Positions 49,099-58,609 are shown, numbered from the stretch's first letter. The stretch: 64,000 bases of DNA from DASQMT01 sp963827335 (GCA_963827335.1 CAWHAP010000015.1:434001-498000); one strand, 5' to 3'. The notes: generated by a model not told the origin, from the sequence alone. Program-made: numbers and translations.

Positions 49099-49353
49099 CT
49101 ACCGGACGGGCCCGTACACGCCGCGCCGGGGACGCGCGAAGCGGCCCTCGCGGACCCCCGCGCGCAGGGCGCGCGAGAAGCGGCCGGGGCCCCAGTAGCG
49201 GCAGCCGACGAGCCGGCCCAGCTCGCGCCGGGGCAGCTCCCCTCGCTCGGCGAGCGCGCGCTCGAGCATCCCCAGCTCGCGCTGGAGGTCGCGGTCGGCG
49301 TCCTCGGGGTCGTAGCCCGAGCTGGCCGAGTGGAACGGCGACCAGGAGCTCAT
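49099..49353 (-). CDS. small winged-helix-like protein coupled to MFS transporter
   Basis: The 84-residue protein reads DADRDLQRELGMLERALAER, then RELGRLVGCRYWGPGRFSRA and LRAGVREGRFARPRRGVYGP. This resembles a compact winged helix with a C-terminal wing, similar to short DNA-binding proteins common in these bacteria. The ATG overlaps the MFS stop (ATGA). It could be a regulator of the transporter, but no family is certain. Confidence 0.6.
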   Translation of the reverse strand: MSSWSPFHSASSGYDPEDADRDLQRELGMLERALAERGELPRRELGRLVGCRYWGPGRFSRALRAGVREGRFARPRRGVYGPVR

Positions 49354-50846
49354 GCCTCGCCCTTCATCTTCTCGAGGTCCAGGTCGCCCTCGGTCTCCGC
49401 GTCCTCGGCCGTCAGCGGCTTGGCGATGTCCTCGAGCTGCTTGCCCGCGGCCTCGACGCCCAGCACGATCTCGACCACCCCCGCGCCGACCATCAGCGCC
49501 GCCCCGAGCAGGTAGCCGTACATCACGTTCGTCTCGCCGCCGGTCTCGATCAGGCGGCCGAACAGCAGCGGGCCGGTGATGCCGCCGATCGCCGTGCCGA
49601 CGGCGTAGAAGAACGAGATCGCCATCGCGCGGGTCTCCATCGGGAAGATCTCCGACACCGTCAGGTAGGCGGAGCTCGCACCCGCCGAGGCGATGAAGAA
49701 GATGACGCACCACGCCGCGGTCTGGGACACGGCGGTGAGCGTCCCGTTGTTGAACAGGATCGCGGTGAGCGCGAGCAGCAGCCCCGAGACGATGTACGTG
49801 CCCGCGATCATCGGCTTGCGCCCGACGGAGTCGAAGAAGCGGCCGAGCACGAGCGGCCCGAGGAAGTTCCCCACCGCGAACGCGAAGATGTAGTAGCCGA
49901 CGGCGTTCGCGCCGACGCCGTAGAACTTGTCGAGCACGAGGGCGTAGGTGAAGAAGACCGAGTTGTAGAGGAACGCCTGGCCCACGAAGAGCGAGAGGCC
50001 GAGCACGGTCCGCTTCGGGTAGAGCTTGAAGACGGTCTTCGCGACGGTTCCGAAGCCGATCGCCTTGCGCTGGCGGATCTTGATCGAGCGGCGCGGCTCC
50101 TCGAGCTCCTGGCCGGTCTCCTCCACGACCTGGCGCTCGATCTGCGAGACGAGCTCCTCGGCCTCCTCGTCGCGGCCGTGGATGAACAGCCAGCGCGGGG
50201 ACTCGGGGACGTAGCGGCGGACGAGCAGGATGCCGATGCCGAGCACGGCGCCGAGGCCGAACGCGATCCGCCACCCGACGTCCGCGGCGAAGATCGACTC
50301 GTCGAGGAGCACGATCGAGAGCAGCGAGCCGGCGGCCGTGCCGAGCCAGAACGAGCCGTTGATGATCAGGTCGACCGTGCCGCGCACGCGCGCGGGGATC
50401 AGCTCGTCGATCGCCGAGTTGATCGCCGCGTACTCCCCGCCGATGCCGGCTCCGGTGAAGAAGCGGCAGACCGCGAACCACAGGAACGAGCCCGAGAACG
50501 CCGTCGCCACCGTGGCGGCCAGGTACACGAGCAGCGTGAGCATGAAGAGCTTCTTGCGGCCGATCCGGTCGGCGAGATGGCCGAAGAACAGCGCGCCGAG
50601 ACAGGCGCCCGCGACGTAGATCGCGGCGGCGCTGCCGATCTGGGACTCGGTCAGGCGGATCCCCGAGCCCTCCTCGGTCAGCCGGCTCGCGATCGTGCCG
50701 ACGATCGTCACCTCGAGCCCGTCGAGGATCCAGACGGCGCCCAGCCCGACGACGACGAGCCAGTGCCAGCGCGCCCACGGCAGGCGGTCCATCCGCGCCG
50801 GGATGCTCGTCTCGATCGTCCGCAGCTCGACGGAGTCCGAAGCCAT
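49350..50846 (-). CDS. MFS transporter (metabolite:H+ symporter-like)
   Basis: The 498-residue protein has twelve helices. The MFS signature GHLADRIGRKKLFMLTLLVY follows helix 2, CRFFTGAGIGGEYAAINSAI is helix 4, and RRYVPESPRWLFIHGRDEEA is the sugar-porter-like loop after helix 6. The second half repeats GRFFDSVGRKPMIAGTYIVS. The loop at 215-250 is charged (EETGQELEEPRRSIKIRQRK). The C-terminal tail is acidic (AEDAETEGDLDLEKMKGEA). It probably imports a sugar or aromatic acid. Confidence 0.9.
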   Translation of the reverse strand: MASDSVELRTIETSIPARMDRLPWARWHWLVVVGLGAVWILDGLEVTIVGTIASRLTEEGSGIRLTESQIGSAAAIYVAGACLGALFFGHLADRIGRKKLFMLTLLVYLAATVATAFSGSFLWFAVCRFFTGAGIGGEYAAINSAIDELIPARVRGTVDLIINGSFWLGTAAGSLLSIVLLDESIFAADVGWRIAFGLGAVLGIGILLVRRYVPESPRWLFIHGRDEEAEELVSQIERQVVEETGQELEEPRRSIKIRQRKAIGFGTVAKTVFKLYPKRTVLGLSLFVGQAFLYNSVFFTYALVLDKFYGVGANAVGYYIFAFAVGNFLGPLVLGRFFDSVGRKPMIAGTYIVSGLLLALTAILFNNGTLTAVSQTAAWCVIFFIASAGASSAYLTVSEIFPMETRAMAISFFYAVGTAIGGITGPLLFGRLIETGGETNVMYGYLLGAALMVGAGVVEIVLGVEAAGKQLEDIAKPLTAEDAETEGDLDLEKMKGEA

Positions 50847-50975
50847 GCCGGGGTCGGGCATACCCGCCCGGCGCGCCGGAAAACCGACGCCGCCGCTGCG
50901 CGTTCGGGCAGCCTTCCGTGCCGACGGCGGGCGGGAATGTCCGCCGCCCGCGAGCCGTCGTATAAGTTCGCCGCC

Positions 50976-51434
50976 ATGCCTCGCCGGATGCTGTGGATCG
51001 TCGCCGTCGCCGTCCTGGCCGCAGGAGGGACCGCGCTCGCGCAGGGGGGAGGGTCGGACCCCTACGAGCTGCCGGAGCCGAAGGTCCGCGAGGGCGGGGT
51101 GCTGCAGCTCGCCGGGACGTCCGGCTGCATCGACGGACGCCACGTGCGCGTCCGCTTCACGCCGCCCCCCGGCGCCGTGTTCGGGTGGTTCGAGGTCACC
51201 GTGGACGGCCGGCGCGCCGTGCGCATGACGGGCGTCCCGCGCGCCGCGAGCGCGACCGTCCGGCTCCCCCGCGGCCGGTCCGTCGTCCGGGTCCAGGGCG
51301 AGACGCTCGGCGGCCAGCGCATCGACTCCTCGCGCACCTACCGGACCTGCGCGAGCCGGCGCGCGCGGCCGACGCCGCCGACCACCGCGCCGCCCGTGGA
51401 GACGCCGGTCCAGCAGGGCGGCGGCGAGGACTGA
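50976..51434 (+). CDS. small secreted beta-domain protein
   Basis: The 152-residue protein has a signal peptide (LWIVAVAVLAAGGTALAQGG) and one beta-rich domain with a Cys pair: GTSGCIDGRHVRVRFTPPPG, VFGWFEVTVDGRRAVRMTGV, SRTYRTCASRRA. A proline/threonine-rich tail follows. This layout recurs in secreted actinobacterial proteins near Ig-like surface genes. TAAGTT is 7 nt before the ATG. The function is unknown. Confidence 0.7.
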   Translation: MPRRMLWIVAVAVLAAGGTALAQGGGSDPYELPEPKVREGGVLQLAGTSGCIDGRHVRVRFTPPPGAVFGWFEVTVDGRRAVRMTGVPRAASATVRLPRGRSVVRVQGETLGGQRIDSSRTYRTCASRRARPTPPTTAPPVETPVQQGGGED

Positions 51435-52598
51435 TCAGGCCTCGGCCGCGTCGCGCGTGGGCGCCGGCGCGTCCGGGAGCGCGGGCAGCGGCACGTCGGG
51501 GGTGCGCGCCACGATGAGCGCGTGCACGACCCGGCGCAGCGCGGCCGGGAAGCGCTGGTCCGGCGGCGGCGGGGCCAGCTCGCGGTCGAACGCGTCGAGC
51601 TCCTCGAGCACGGCGGCGAACACCGCGGCGTGCGGACCGTCGGCGCCGACGGCGCAGGCGAGCCGGGCCAGCCCGAGCGGCTCCGTCGCGTCGGTCCCCG
51701 CGACGATCCGCGCGAACCCCGCCGTCAGGTGGCTGACGGCGCGCTCGAGCAGCAGGTCCTGGGCGACCGTCGGCGGGCCCGCCGGCGGCCCGAGGTCCTC
51801 CGGCCGGTCCCCGTCGAGCACGCGCGCGATCGTCGCCCCGGCGATGCCGCGCAGCGCGGCGGGACCGACGCCGGCCTGCAGCGCGCAGCGCAGCGCCATC
51901 ACGGCGCTGAACATCGGGATCCCGTAGGGCGAGTCGCTCGCCCACACGACGTTGGCCGGCGGCGCGAGCGCGAACAGCGCCACGAGGTCGACCGGGTTCC
52001 ACCACGCCGTGTCGATCAGGACGTTGGGGTGGTCCGGCAGCACGCGCCACAGCCACGCGAGATCGGAGATCGCGGCGTGGGCCAGGATCAGGTGCGCGTC
52101 GGGGTTGCGCTCGGCGAGCCGCACGGTCATCTCCCCGAGCGCCGGGATCCCGCGGCCCGCGTGGATCAGCACCGGCACCCTCCGCTCGTGCGCGAGGGCG
52201 ACGAGGTCGGCGACCGCGGGCTCGTCCATGCCGAACTGCTCCGCCCGCGGGTGCAGCTTGATGCCGCGCGCGCCCGCGTCGAGCGCGCGCTCGGCCTCGG
52301 CCAGCGCGCCGTCGTGCGGGCTGACGCGGCAGAACGCGACCAGCCGGTCGGGCGCCTCGGCGGCGGCTGCGATGACCACGTCGTTCGGCCCGGCGTAGCC
52401 GTCCGGCTCGTGCATCGGGAAGACGATGCCGCGCGCCTGCGCCGCCGTGAGGGCGGCCAGCAGCTGCGCCGGCGTCTGCTTGTAGCCGTCGGGGTCGTTC
52501 TGCCCGACGTGGGTGTGGGCGTCGTAGAGCGGCAGCGGGCCGGTGTCCTGGAGGATCCGGTCCAGCCAGGGCCGCATGATCGCGTCGAAGTCGGGCAC
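51435..52598 (-). CDS. amidohydrolase-superfamily metal-dependent hydrolase
   Basis: The 387-residue TIM barrel has the metal-binding HxH in LYDAHTHVGQ (about 28), a Lys/His pair in GIKLHPRAEQF (about 113) and VLIHAGRGIP (about 144), and Asp/Ser in VVWASDSPYGIP (about 217). These fit the Amidohydro_2 family. The C-terminal third (LERAVSHLTAGFARIVAG) is an added helical domain. It has no signal peptide. Its stop abuts the convergent secreted-protein gene with no gap. The substrate is unknown. Confidence 0.85.
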   Translation of the reverse strand: MPDFDAIMRPWLDRILQDTGPLPLYDAHTHVGQNDPDGYKQTPAQLLAALTAAQARGIVFPMHEPDGYAGPNDVVIAAAAEAPDRLVAFCRVSPHDGALAEAERALDAGARGIKLHPRAEQFGMDEPAVADLVALAHERRVPVLIHAGRGIPALGEMTVRLAERNPDAHLILAHAAISDLAWLWRVLPDHPNVLIDTAWWNPVDLVALFALAPPANVVWASDSPYGIPMFSAVMALRCALQAGVGPAALRGIAGATIARVLDGDRPEDLGPPAGPPTVAQDLLLERAVSHLTAGFARIVAGTDATEPLGLARLACAVGADGPHAAVFAAVLEELDAFDRELAPPPPDQRFPAALRRVVHALIVARTPDVPLPALPDAPAPTRDAAEA

Positions 52599-52648
52599 GA
52601 TGGGACGGCACCCTAACGCCCGCCTGCCGGACGTCCGATACTGGAACC

Positions 52649-52972
52649 ATGCATTTCCGCCGCCTGCGCGTGCGACTCGAGACCGAGCGTCACGTCATCG
52701 AGGGGACGCTCCAGCTCCCCAGCGAGGGCTACCGCTCCCGGATGACCGACTTCCTCAACTCGCACGACTCCGACTTCCTCCCGATCACCGATGCCGAGCT
52801 GACGACGCTCGGCGGGGCGGGGAGCCCCGAGCGGCACGACTACCTCGCAGTGTCCGTCCGCCACATCGTGGTCGGGGCGGAGCTCGAGTCGCTGGGCACG
52901 TTCGACGAGGCGGGCGAGCCGCCGGCCGAGCCGCTGTTCGTCGTCTCGACGCCGCCGCCCCCGACGGGCTGA
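52649..52972 (+). CDS. DUF6812-like small protein
   Basis: The 107-residue protein reads FRRLRVRLETERHVIEGTLQ, SRMTDFLNSHDSDFLPITDA and YLAVSVRHIVVGAELESLGT. The central VRLETE-x-x-x-IEGTLQLP strand pattern matches the DUF6812 family common in Thermoleophilia-like genomes. GATACT lies 6 nt before the ATG. The function is unknown. Confidence 0.7.
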   Translation: MHFRRLRVRLETERHVIEGTLQLPSEGYRSRMTDFLNSHDSDFLPITDAELTTLGGAGSPERHDYLAVSVRHIVVGAELESLGTFDEAGEPPAEPLFVVSTPPPPTG

Positions 52973-52992
52973 GCAGGGCATAGGCTGCGGGG

Positions 52993-54501
52993 ATGGTCCT
53001 CCGCAGCCCCTACCCCGACGTCGCGATCCCCGCCGTCTCGCTGTCCGAGTACGTGCTGGGCGGTGCGGCCGAGCGCGGCGACAAGCCCGCGCTGATCGAC
53101 GGCGCCAGCGGCGCCGTCACGACCTACGCGGAGCTCGCCGGCCAGGTCGATCGCGCCGCGGCCGGCCTGGCCGCGGCGGGGATCGGCCCCGGCGACGCCG
53201 TCGGGCTGCTCGGCCCGAACAGCCCGGCGTGGGTGGTCGCGTTCCACGCCGCGTCGAAGCTGGGCGCGATCGTCACGTCCGTGAACCCGCTGCTCACGCC
53301 GTCCGAGGTGGCCAAGCAGCTCGCCACCGCCGACGCGGTCGCGGTGATCGTCGCCGAGCCGCTGCGCGGGTCGCTGTCCGAGGCCGGCCTCGACCGCGTG
53401 TTCACGCTGGAGGCGCTCCCGGACGCCGAGCCCGGCGGCGAGGGCGCGCGCCCCGATCCGGAGCGCGAGCTCGCGGTGCTGCCGTTCTCGAGCGGCACGA
53501 CCGGCCTGTCGAAGGGCGTGATGCTCACGCACCGCAACCTCGTGGCGAACATGGAGCAGATCCGCGGCGTGCACCGGATCGGCGCCGACGACGTGCTGAT
53601 CGGCGTCCTGCCGTTCTTCCACATCTACGGCCAGACGGTCGTGGTCAACCTCGGGCTCTCGCAGGGCGCGACGATCGTGACCATGCCGCGGTTCGACATG
53701 GGCGGGTTCCTCGACCTGCTCGAGCGCCACCGCGTCACGCGGGCGCACATCGCGCCGCCGGTCGTGCTGGGGCTGGCCAAGGCGCCGGGCGTGGACGGGC
53801 GCGACTTCGCGCTGCGGGTCGTCATCTCCGGCGCCGCACCGCTCGACGCCGGCACCGCAGAACGTGCGTCCGAGCGGCTCGGGGCGCCGGTCCGGCAGGG
53901 CTACGGCATGACGGAGGCCAGCCCGGTCACCCACTTCGCCGACGACGACGGGCTCGAGGCGCAGGACCCGGGCGCGATCGGCCGGCTGATCGGCAGCACC
54001 GAGGGCCGCCTCGTCGACCCCGAGACGGGCGAGGACGCCGAGACCGGGGAGGTCTGGATCCGCGGGCCGCAGGTCATGCGCGGGTACCTGGGCGACGACG
54101 CGGCCACCGCCGCCACCCTCACCGAGGACGGCTGGCTCAAGACGGGCGACGTCGCGCGGATCGAGGACGGCGAGGTGTTCCGGATCGTCGACCGCGTCAA
54201 GGAGCTGATCAAGTACAAGGGCTACCAGGTCCCGCCGGCCGAGCTCGAGGCGCTCCTGATCAACCACCCGGACGTGGCCGACGCCGCCGTGATCCCGATG
54301 CACGACGCGGAGGGCGGCGAGGCGCCGCTCGCGTGCGTCGTCCCCGCCGGGGACGCGCTCGACGCGGACGCCCTCATGGCCTGGGTGGCCGAGCGCGTCG
54401 CGCCGTACAAGCGCATCCGCGCGGTGGAGATCGTCGAGGAGATCCCCAAGTCGGCCTCGGGCAAGATCCTCCGCCGCCTCCTGCGCGACCGCGAGCGCTA
54501 G
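52993..54501 (+). CDS. acyl-CoA/aryl-CoA ligase (AMP-binding, 4CL-like)
   Basis: The 502-residue ANL enzyme has P-loop FSSGTTGLSKGVMLTHRNLV (about 158), substrate loop YGQTVVVNLGLS, A5 motif GYGMTEASP (about 305), A7 TGDVARIEDGEVFRIVDRVK (about 385) and the C-terminal catalytic Lys in PKSASGKILRRLL (about 485). It activates a carboxylate, probably a fatty or phenylpropanoid acid. TAGGCT is 6 nt before the ATG. An IS481 relic begins at its stop codon. Confidence 0.9.
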   Translation: MVLRSPYPDVAIPAVSLSEYVLGGAAERGDKPALIDGASGAVTTYAELAGQVDRAAAGLAAAGIGPGDAVGLLGPNSPAWVVAFHAASKLGAIVTSVNPLLTPSEVAKQLATADAVAVIVAEPLRGSLSEAGLDRVFTLEALPDAEPGGEGARPDPERELAVLPFSSGTTGLSKGVMLTHRNLVANMEQIRGVHRIGADDVLIGVLPFFHIYGQTVVVNLGLSQGATIVTMPRFDMGGFLDLLERHRVTRAHIAPPVVLGLAKAPGVDGRDFALRVVISGAAPLDAGTAERASERLGAPVRQGYGMTEASPVTHFADDDGLEAQDPGAIGRLIGSTEGRLVDPETGEDAETGEVWIRGPQVMRGYLGDDAATAATLTEDGWLKTGDVARIEDGEVFRIVDRVKELIKYKGYQVPPAELEALLINHPDVADAAVIPMHDAEGGEAPLACVVPAGDALDADALMAWVAERVAPYKRIRAVEIVEEIPKSASGKILRRLLRDRER

Positions 54502-55560
54502 TTGTAAGTCCCGAGCAGGTTGTTCAGGCGGGCTGATGGAGTGTCCGTGGTCGCTCCGAAGCCCTGCGAGTCCGGCAGGACGACTGGATGAAGGTGAATA
54601 GCCGGCGCGACATGGCGCATGCGGTGCGTTGGCTCGGCTGGTCGTCGGTAGATCGCGACCGTAGGCCGATGCTCGCCGAGCATGGTGCGGAGTCGAACGC
54701 GTTCTGCCGATTCCGTTGGTTTGGGGTCGGCGGGGCCGCGCGTGCGGAGGTGGCGGACGGCCGAGCATGCTGGCAGGCGAGCTGGCGTGAACGGCCGAGC
54801 GGTAGGCGGAGCCGTTGTCGGTCATCACGCGCTCGACGGTGATCGCCGATCGGCGCGCGGTAGAAGGTCCAGGGCGCGGCGCAGAAATCGCCGGCTGCCG
54901 TACCGGCCGTTTTCGTCGCGTGAGCACTTCGGCGTAGGCCAGCCGCGATGGCGTCATCGATCGCGACGTGCACGAACGCCCAGCCGGTCTTGCTGCGCCG
55001 GCGCGCCGGCGGCGTCGGTGAACGAGGCCAGACGGCATAGCGGCCGCGGCCCGCCCGGCCGGTGACGCGATGTCCCGTCGCCGCCGACGATCGCGTCCCG
55101 GCTTTCTGACGTCGCATGTGAATGAGCTCGCCGGCGCCGCGGCGCGCGTCATAGCGCTGAGCGGGCGTCCATTCCGAGTCGGCCACAGCCGACCCATCCC
55201 GATGCGTCGTCGAGGATCCTCGACACCGTACGAAAGCGGCATCGTCGAGCACGGTCGGCGATCTCGGGTCCGCGCTGAAGCGCAGCGCGTCGCAGCCCGG
55301 CGATCACCGTCGATCCGCCGTTCCTGCGGTGCGATTAGCCGACCCGCATCGAGCTATCGCCGAGCTGCGATCCAGCTGCCGCGGACTCTGAGGCACTCAC
55401 GGACATCCGAGACACCCACTTAGAACACGTCCTCTGACTGGATGTTGAACTCAGCGGCCGCCGCCGACACCGACCAACCATCGCTCGGATCGACCAGGCC
55501 GCACCATCCGGCGCCAGCTACCGCTCAATGACAACGCGCGCGTTAGCTGCACTATCATCC
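54498..55560 (-). pseudogene. decayed IS481-family transposase
   Basis: Fragments in all three minus frames match IS481-type transposase in order: HTH AGWSVSAAAAEFNIQSEDVF (with a stop directly after), middle GELIHMRRQKAG and GWAFVHVAIDDA, then SRLAYAEVL, ITVERVMTDNGSAYRS, RPRRPQTNGIGRTRST and C-terminal LNNLLGTYN. The DDE glutamate (normally KAERF) is lost and frameshifts are many. This explains the 1.15 kb without an intact gene; the end repeats are not clear. The remaining bases 55561-55654 hold only a small AGGAGG-preceded frame overlapping MOSC. Confidence 0.85.
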
Positions 55561-55654
55561 GGTGTCACTCACCTTCGCAGACTCGCGGGGCATTCGACAA
55601 CCGACCAGCCATCCAAGGAGGCCCGCGATGAACAACGCTGCTCAGGAATTACAG

Positions 55655-56425
55655 CTAGTCGATCGCCCGCACGGCGTCGCCCGGGGCGATCGAGCCGCCG
55701 CGCAGGATGTCGGCGCGCAGGCCGCCCTGGTGCACCAGGGCGCGCAGCACGCCGGGCGCGGTCAGGCGCTCGAGCAGCGCGCACGGCTCGCACAGGCGTC
55801 GCCCCACGCACTCCACGTCGCCGACGGCGAACCGCCGCCCGACGAGCGCGTTGAGGTCGATCCCGCGCGTGACCACGTTGCGGCGCGCGTCGGCCGGCGC
55901 GAGCAGGCCCTCCAGGCGCTCGGCCTCGACGAGCGTCAGGTCGTGGCCGACCGGGCCGTCGAACGACCCGTCGCGCGTGAGGTAGCGGTCACCCCGCAGG
56001 CCGGCGCCGGCGACCGCCTCGGCGCGCTCGACCACGACCATCGGCGCCTCGGCCGCCGGGGCGACCGCGATCAGCTCGACGACGCCCTCGGCGCGGAGCG
56101 GCAGCTCCGGCCCGGCCGGCCGCCAGAGCCCGGCGTCGAGCGGCGCGACCAGATGGCCGCGCACGACCGCGGCGAGCGGCGCATCCCCGCCCGACGGCCG
56201 CAGCACGATCCCGGGCGGGCTGCCGAAGGCGACGACCGTCTCGCCCGGCAGCTCCGCGATCCACGGCCCGCCCCAGTGGAAGGCGGCGGGGTCGGCGACC
56301 GGCACGAGGCCGAGCCCGCGCTCGGCGAGCCATGGGCGCGCGGCGGCGGGGTCGCCCGGCACCGCGGAGGCCGGCAGGCCGAGCACGTGGCCGAGGCATG
56401 CGGCGAAGTCCCCGTCGGCTGACAT
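55655..56425 (-). CDS. MOSC-domain protein
   Basis: The 256-residue protein has a C-terminal MOSC domain with RRNVVTRGIDLNALVGRRFA (about 180) and CVGRRLCEPCALLERL (about 207). The single conserved cysteine is that of molybdenum cofactor sulfurase and related enzymes. The N-terminal half is a divergent domain with FHWGGPWIAELPGETVVAFG. TAGGCT is 6 nt before the ATG. No molybdoenzyme gene is nearby. It may transfer sulfur or bind a metal cofactor. Confidence 0.83.
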   Translation of the reverse strand: MSADGDFAACLGHVLGLPASAVPGDPAAARPWLAERGLGLVPVADPAAFHWGGPWIAELPGETVVAFGSPPGIVLRPSGGDAPLAAVVRGHLVAPLDAGLWRPAGPELPLRAEGVVELIAVAPAAEAPMVVVERAEAVAGAGLRGDRYLTRDGSFDGPVGHDLTLVEAERLEGLLAPADARRNVVTRGIDLNALVGRRFAVGDVECVGRRLCEPCALLERLTAPGVLRALVHQGGLRADILRGGSIAPGDAVRAID

Positions 56426-56482
56426 GACCCGAGCCTACCGGCGCGCCGCGGCCGTCCCGCGCGTGCGGCAGACTGCCGCCCG

Positions 56483-57712
56483 GTGGCGCTCCGGGCCCTC
56501 ATCGCCGTCCAGCTCGCCGCGCTGGCGGCACTGGCCCTCGTCACCGTGTTCCGCTTCCCGGTCTTCGCGCTCGTCGACGAGGCCGCGCACTACGACTACG
56601 TCCAGACGATCGCGGAGGAGGGGCGGCTGCCGGACCTGCGCACGGAGCTCGTCTCGCCCGCGACCGCGGCGCTCGACGAGGGCACGTACCCGGCGCCGGC
56701 GCGCACGGATCCGGCCGACCGCGGGCTGGCCGGCCGCTCCTACGAGGCGTTCCAGCCGCCGCTCTACTACCTCGTCGCGGCCGGGCCGTTCGCCGCCGCC
56801 GGCAGCCCGATGGCCGCCGTGCGCGCGCTGCGCCTGCTCGGCGCCGCGCTCCTGGCGCTCGCCGCCTACCTCCTGTGGCGGCTCGCGCGCGGGTCGCCGG
56901 CGGTGTTCGCCGTGGCGCTCTGCTTCCTGCTCTGGCCGGGCGTCGTGGTGCGCACGGTCACCGCTTCCAACGCCGCGCTCGAGCTGCCGCTGGCGCTCGG
57001 CGCCCTGCTCGCGCTGCGGGCGGCGCACGAGCGCCGCGACGGGCGCGTGCTGGTGCTCGCGGGCGCGCTCGTGGGCCTCGGCCTGCTGACGCGGCTCTCG
57101 CTCGTGGTGCTCGTCCCGGTCCTCGCGGCCGTGGCCCTGCCGTACCTGCGCGATGGCCGCCGCGGCGCCGCCGCGCTCGCGCTCGCCCTGCCCGCGCTCC
57201 TGCTCGCGCCGTGGATGGCCTCGAACGTCGACCGCTACGGCGCCCCGACCGCGAGCGCCCTCGTCCGCGAGATGCAGGAGCCGGTGCTCAACCCGACGGG
57301 CGCGGACCTCGGCGCGGGCGACCTGCGCGCGCTCCACGGCCGGCTGCTGGGCGGCGTCCTGGCGGAGGAGTGGTGGTCGGAGCTCCTGCCGGCGGGCAAG
57401 CGGCGGGTGCGCGACGCGTTCCTGATCCTCGCCGTCGCCGTCCCCTTCGCCCTCGTGCTCGTCCGCCGCCCGCCCGGGTGGGCGCTGCTCTGCGCGCCGC
57501 TCGTCCTGGGGCTCGTGCTGATGACGGCCGGCCTGCTGATCGGCGACTGGGACTTCTTCTACCCGCGCTACCTGTACGGGGTGCTGCCCGCGGCCGGGGT
57601 GGCGATCGGCGCCGCGCTCGGGCGTGCGGCCCTCCCCTACGCGGCGGTCGTGACGCTCCTGCTGCTCGGCCTGTGGGCGCACCTGAGCGCCGTCACGCCG
57701 TTCACGACGTGA
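56483..57712 (+). CDS. membrane glycosyltransferase (GT39/ArnT-like)
   Basis: The 409-residue polytopic protein has about ten helices. The first loop FALVDEAAHYDYVQTIAEEG contains the acidic D-E motif of GT-C enzymes near residue 30, and a second loop has YEAFQPPLYYLVAAGPFAAA. The late helices end in DWDFFYPRYLYGVLPAAGVA. It probably transfers sugar from a lipid carrier to a surface polymer. The start is the GTG 8 nt after CAGACT. It is divergent from MOSC. Confidence 0.82.
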   Translation: MALRALIAVQLAALAALALVTVFRFPVFALVDEAAHYDYVQTIAEEGRLPDLRTELVSPATAALDEGTYPAPARTDPADRGLAGRSYEAFQPPLYYLVAAGPFAAAGSPMAAVRALRLLGAALLALAAYLLWRLARGSPAVFAVALCFLLWPGVVVRTVTASNAALELPLALGALLALRAAHERRDGRVLVLAGALVGLGLLTRLSLVVLVPVLAAVALPYLRDGRRGAAALALALPALLLAPWMASNVDRYGAPTASALVREMQEPVLNPTGADLGAGDLRALHGRLLGGVLAEEWWSELLPAGKRRVRDAFLILAVAVPFALVLVRRPPGWALLCAPLVLGLVLMTAGLLIGDWDFFYPRYLYGVLPAAGVAIGAALGRAALPYAAVVTLLLLGLWAHLSAVTPFTT

Positions 57713-57791
57713 CGTCGGGCCGTGCATGCGGATGGACACATGTCGGATAGCTGACACACAAATTCAGGTGATCGCGGGCCGTTGTGGGCCT

Positions 57792-58562
57792 ATGAGATCT
57801 CATAACCGCGCGGTGCGGTCGCTCCTCGTGGCGACCACCGCCGCCATCATCTGCTTGGCGGCGCCTGCCGCCTCCTTCGCCGGGCCGCTGGCCGGCTGGT
57901 GGCCCATGAACGAGGGCCAGGGCCAGAAGGTCTACGACTGGTCCGGCAACGGCAGCCACGGCATGCTCGGCTCCAGCTGGGATGTCGACGAGCACGACCC
58001 CGTCTGGACGGACGGCCGCTTCGGCGCCGGCCGCGCGCTGTTCTTCCACGGCAACGAGTTCGTCACGATCCCGCGCTCGGCCGCCCTCGAGCCCAAGCGC
58101 CTGACGGTCTCGACGTGGATCCGCAGCAACTCGACGCCCGGCGCGTTCAAGTACATCGTCTCCAAGGGCGGCAACGCCTGCGACGCGTCCTCGTACGGCC
58201 TCTACACCGCCAACACCGGCGGCGTCGCGTTCTACGTCTTCGACGGGACGAACTTCCACGTCTCCCCGATCGCGTCCCCGGCCGTGTGGGACAACGCCTG
58301 GCACAACGTCGCCGGCACGTACGACGGCAAGAAGGTGCGCCTCTACGTCGACGGCCGCCAGGTCGGCTCCGGCACCGCCGTGCCGACCGGCACGCAGGTC
58401 GCCTACCCGCTCGCCAACGGGAACGGCGGCTTCGGCGACTACCCGAACAACGAGTGCGGGCTGACGCTGAACGGCGACATCGACACCGTGCGCATCTGGA
58501 ACGAGGCGCTCCCGATCGACCTGTACTGGGCGATCGCGCGCTCGCTGTTCCAGCGCCAGTAG
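57792..58562 (+). CDS. secreted LamG-like lectin-fold protein
   Basis: The 256-residue protein has a signal peptide (LLVATTAAIICLAAPAASFA) and a concanavalin A-like LamG domain: LAGWWPMNEGQGQKVYDWSG, RSAALEPKRLTVSTWIRSNS, WHNVAGTYDGKKVRLYVDGR. The pattern is that of jelly-roll carbohydrate-binding domains. Cysteines near 135 and 230 (NACDAS; NECGLT) may pair. The start is placed at ATG 57792 after TGGGCC; an earlier in-frame ATG (57726) is possible. It ends at a strong hairpin. Confidence 0.8.
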   Translation: MRSHNRAVRSLLVATTAAIICLAAPAASFAGPLAGWWPMNEGQGQKVYDWSGNGSHGMLGSSWDVDEHDPVWTDGRFGAGRALFFHGNEFVTIPRSAALEPKRLTVSTWIRSNSTPGAFKYIVSKGGNACDASSYGLYTANTGGVAFYVFDGTNFHVSPIASPAVWDNAWHNVAGTYDGKKVRLYVDGRQVGSGTAVPTGTQVAYPLANGNGGFGDYPNNECGLTLNGDIDTVRIWNEALPIDLYWAIARSLFQRQ

Positions 58563-58575
58563 CTGAGGGGATGAG

Positions 58576-58609
58576 CCCCGGCGGCCGGATGCCTGGCCGG
58601 CCGCCGGGG
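58576..58609 (+). terminator. 13 bp hairpin terminator with short T tail
   Basis: CCCCGGCGGCCGG (58576-58588) pairs exactly with CCGGCCGCCGGGG (58597-58609) around an 8 nt loop, followed by TTAT. Confidence 0.75.

Noticed and set aside
55628..55700. Small plus-strand gene with AGGAGG before ATG
   Set aside because: After about ten codons it becomes antisense to the MOSC gene, with shadow-like composition. It may be the 5' stub of a gene destroyed near the IS relic, but it is not supportable as a gene.
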